Source of the DNA: Prolixibacteraceae bacterium | GTDB lineage: Bacteria; Bacteroidota; Bacteroidia; Bacteroidales; Prolixibacteraceae | Direction of reading: 5' to 3' | NCBI GenBank assembly: GCA_016931875.1 | Contig: JAFGDX010000101.1 | Span: forward strand, 1-6,879 | Length of the DNA: 6,879 nucleotides | Shown: piece by piece, positions 6,728 through 6,879 of the stretch | How positions within the stretch are numbered: position 1 is the first letter of the stretch | Layout of the letters: the number at the start of each line of letters is the position of its first letter | Translations under genes and position numbers: made by a program | The notes under the pieces: generated by a model | What the model was told of the DNA's origin: nothing | The model's database searches: none | What the model saw: only the letters and a program-made list of their open reading frames with translations

Positions 6728-6879
6728 ATGAATAAAAAAAATAAAATCCGGTTTCCGGCTGAATGGGAAAGGCAATCGTTTCTGCAATTTACGTTTCCGC
6801 ACCCAAACAGCGACTGGGAATATTTGCTGGAAGAGGTTAGCACCTGTTTTACCGAAATCATCACGGCGGCAGCAAGGTA
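6728..6879 (+). CDS. Agmatine deiminase / peptidylarginine deiminase family protein (partial, N-terminus only)
   Basis: Only 50 codons plus two bases are present, from ATG at 6728-6730. The start MNKKNKIRFPAEWERQSF and the following FTFPHPNSDWEYLLEEV match the N-terminus of the bacterial agmatine deiminase / porphyromonas-type peptidylarginine deiminase family, with the pattern PAEWE..(7-10 residues)..WPH.....W. These cytoplasmic guanidino-hydrolases commonly convert agmatine to N-carbamoylputrescine and ammonia in putrescine synthesis. The residue usually Trp in WPH is Phe here (FPH). The catalytic residues lie outside the window, so activity cannot be judged. It is divergent from the sigma/susCD locus and probably unrelated to it in function. 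Confidence 0.85.
   Translation, partial: MNKKNKIRFPAEWERQSFLQFTFPHPNSDWEYLLEEVSTCFTEIITAAAR

Overview
The window comes from a Bacteroidota genome. The evidence is a SusC/SusD pair, a FecR anti-sigma factor with the Bacteroidota-type C-terminal DUF4974 domain, an ECF sigma factor of the Bacteroidota type, and several matches to the phylum's -7 promoter box (TAnnTTTG). The style of the proteins suggests class Bacteroidia, perhaps an environmental Marinilabiliales relative, but that placement is a guess. No tRNA, rRNA, CRISPR array or insertion sequence was found.

Layout. Almost everything reads on the minus strand. From the right: an ECF sigma factor gene (5940-6533, preferred start), a 163-bp spacer with a clear promoter-like box just before the next gene, a fecR-type anti-sigma gene (4742-5776), a 91-bp spacer holding a strong stem-loop, a complete STN-containing SusC-type TonB-dependent receptor (1267-4650), and after 21 bp a SusD-type lipoprotein (1-1245) cut by the left window edge. 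On the plus strand at the far right, a divergent gene begins at 6728. It encodes an agmatine/peptidylarginine deiminase family protein, is cut by the right edge, and marks the end of the sigma/susCD locus.

How it works together. This is a trans-envelope signalling and uptake cassette of the FecI-FecR-FecA type. SusC (outer-membrane channel) and SusD (surface lid lipoprotein) capture and import an oligomeric nutrient. The N-terminal STN domain of SusC can report ligand binding to the periplasmic part of FecR, which spans the inner membrane and holds or releases the sigma factor. The sigma factor then presumably activates the susC promoter. The substrate cannot be read from this window, because no degradative enzyme is visible and the locus continues beyond the left edge.

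The system type is known. The points worth a second look are regulatory: a separate promoter-like box for fecR, pentamer repeats next to it, a fecR-susC stem-loop, a sigma-factor start that a promoter-like box argues should be shortened, a hydrophobic tail on the sigma factor, and a visible resemblance between the FecR C-terminal domain and the receptor's STN domain.
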